Of a DNA stretch of 6,685 nt, positions 5,642 to 6,685 are shown in pieces. Under the pieces are notes generated by a model. The model saw only the letters and a list, made by a program, of their open reading frames with translations. It made no database searches and had not been told where the DNA came from. Position 1 is the stretch's first letter; each line of letters opens with the position of its first letter. This DNA comes from Candidatus Omnitrophota bacterium. Its GTDB lineage: Bacteria > Omnitrophota > Gorgyraeia > 2-01-FULL-45-10. The stretch spans positions 1 to 6,685 of the forward strand of contig JACROW010000073.1 in NCBI GenBank assembly GCA_016214245.1, read 5' to 3'. The position numbers and the translations under genes are program-made.

Positions 5642-6234
5642 TAGCAAAGATATATTCAAGTTGCGTTATAGGAATAGAGGCGTGTGAAGTAACTGTGGAG
5701 ACAGATATAGGCCCGGGGTTACCAGGTTTCAGCATTGTCGGTCTACCCGATATGGCGATAAAGGAGTCGCGCGACAGGATCAAGACGGCGATAAGAAATT
5801 CCAATTACTCATTTCCGACGAAGAAGATAATAATAAATCTTGCCCCTGCCGATATCAAAAAAGAGGGCGCTTCATTCGATCTGCCGATCGCGCTTTCGGT
5901 TCTCGCCTCGGAAGGCCTGCTGAACTATTCGGAGCTTGAAGAGTTCATATTCTGCGGCGAATTATCACTGGATGGAAAACTGAAACCTGTCAAGGGCGTG
6001 CTTCCTATGGCGATGGAATTAAGAAAGATGAATAAAAATAAATTAATACTGCCAAAGGAGAACGCGAAAGAGGCTGCGATAGTAAATGGTATAGAGGTGT
6101 ATCCTCTAGAGACTTTAAAACAGACCGTTGATTTCATCAATAAAAGGGTGGAATTAAAAAAAGAGACGTCAAATATCAAGCACATATTTAAAAGGTATTC
6201 AAAGTATAGATTAGATTTTAGCGATGTTAAATGA
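5638..6234 (+). CDS. comM: ComM/YifB Mg-chelatase-like protein, N-terminal fragment (premature stop)
   Basis: This frame gives the first 198 residues of ComM/YifB, a AAA+ protein that in naturally transformable bacteria drives branch migration during DNA integration. The N-terminal Lon-protease-like (ChlI) domain is complete: [20 protein letters not shown] (25-44), [20 protein letters not shown] (67-86) and GELSLDG (107-113). It ends at LDFSDVK (192-198), exactly where the AAA+ module should begin with a G-Q-x-x-A-K segment and the Walker A loop. Instead a TGA follows, and the rest of the protein resumes in another frame after a gap. Start: ATG at 5638 with GGAGG 6 nt upstream and a 4-nt overlap with yraN. 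As it stands the product would be an N-terminal domain without ATPase activity. Family identity is sure; whether the lesion is biological or an assembly error is open. Confidence 0.9.
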   Translation: MIAKIYSSCVIGIEACEVTVETDIGPGLPGFSIVGLPDMAIKESRDRIKTAIRNSNYSFPTKKIIINLAPADIKKEGASFDLPIALSVLASEGLLNYSELEEFIFCGELSLDGKLKPVKGVLPMAMELRKMNKNKLILPKENAKEAAIVNGIEVYPLETLKQTVDFINKRVELKKETSNIKHIFKRYSKYRLDFSDVK

Positions 6235-6685
6235 GGAGAGTCTCGAGACCTCGAAGATCCATAGTGTGGCCGGGTTATTGTCACCGAATAAATGGTTGAT
6301 CGCGACAAGGCCTTTCCGCTCTCCCCATCACACGATTTCTGATGCGGCCTTGGCAGGCGGCGGGACAAACCCTGCTCCTGGGGAGATAAGCCTCGCACAT
6401 AATGGTGTCCTATTCCTGGATGAACTTCCTGAATTTAAACGAAATGCCTTGGAAGTCCTTAGACAGCCGCTCGAGGAAGGTTTTGTCACCATATCGAGGG
6501 TTGCTAATACTCTGACATATCCATCGAAATTTATGCTCGTCGCTGCGATGAACCCCTGCCCGTGCGGATACTTCACCGATCCTAAAAGGGAATGCCACTG
6601 CACGCCATTCCAGATACAAAGATATCTCTCCAAGATATCCGGACCGCTGCTTGAGAGGATCGATATACACCTTGAGGTCCCGAGA
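6224..6685 (+). pseudogene. comM: ComM/YifB AAA+ fragment lacking Walker A, out of frame, runs off the window
   Basis: From 6224 the second forward frame is open for 154 codons to the window edge and encodes the middle of Com[34 protein letters not shown] (29-43), the Walker B segment [11 protein letters not shown] (61-71, D66-E67), [13 protein letters not shown] (80-92), [10 protein letters not shown] with paired cysteines (C112, C114, then C124, C126), and [15 protein letters not shown]. Compared with the family, the stretch between SDVK and LNEE is missing, about 40-45 residues including the GPPGxGKT loop. An ATG at 6224 overlaps the upstream TGA (6232-6234), so reinitiation could make this piece, but without Walker A it should not bind ATP. 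Its 3' end lies outside the window. Confidence 0.88.

Noticed and set aside
5925..6670. Minus-strand open frames opposite comM
   Set aside because: The plus strand encodes conserved ComM motifs in both frames; the reverse frames resemble nothing known.
6224..6685. Reading the comM break as a programmed frameshift
   Set aside because: About 40-45 family residues are missing as well as the frame change, so slippage alone could not restore the protein.

Overview
The window comes from a bacterium of moderate, slightly AT-leaning base composition. The gene set (class II lysyl-tRNA synthetase, spoVG–yraN–comM in a row, type IV pilus/type II secretion-like domains, a membrane HD-GYP protein and an ECF sigma/anti-sigma pair) resembles uncultivated diderm lineages such as Omnitrophota. 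That placement is an inference from gene content and protein style and has not been tested.

Layout. Minus strand: positions 1-1167 hold the first 389 residues of lysS, whose 3' end lies outside the window. Upstream of it, also on the minus strand, is a two-transmembrane HAMP–HD-GYP c-di-GMP phosphodiesterase (1254-2747). A divergent promoter region (2748-2885) carries a perfect 7-bp inverted repeat over a TATAAT box. Plus strand: a protein joining a GspE N-terminal (MshEN-type) domain to a PilZ domain (2886-3713), an ECF-type sigma factor (3734-4360), a zinc-finger anti-sigma factor with membrane helices (4401-4856), spoVG (4990-5253), yraN (5258-5641), and comM/yifB in two frames (5638-6234 and 6224-6685, running off the end).

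How the genes may work together. The HD-GYP enzyme should lower c-di-GMP, and the neighbouring PilZ protein should read it, so the divergent pair looks like a local c-di-GMP writer-less module. The PilZ gene lies 20 nt before the sigma gene, which suggests that the effector, sigma and anti-sigma share an operon. A 44-bp element (42/44 identical) lies immediately before both the anti-sigma gene and spoVG. It contains a plausible ECF-type promoter and the ribosome binding site. This suggests that the sigma factor drives its own anti-sigma gene and also spoVG, and perhaps yraN and comM behind it. The same two copies flank the anti-sigma gene as direct repeats.

Main anomaly. comM has lost the segment carrying the Walker A loop and changes frame at a TTAAA junction, so it is a broken gene, a strain variant or an assembly error. 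No RNA genes, CRISPR arrays or insertion sequences were seen.
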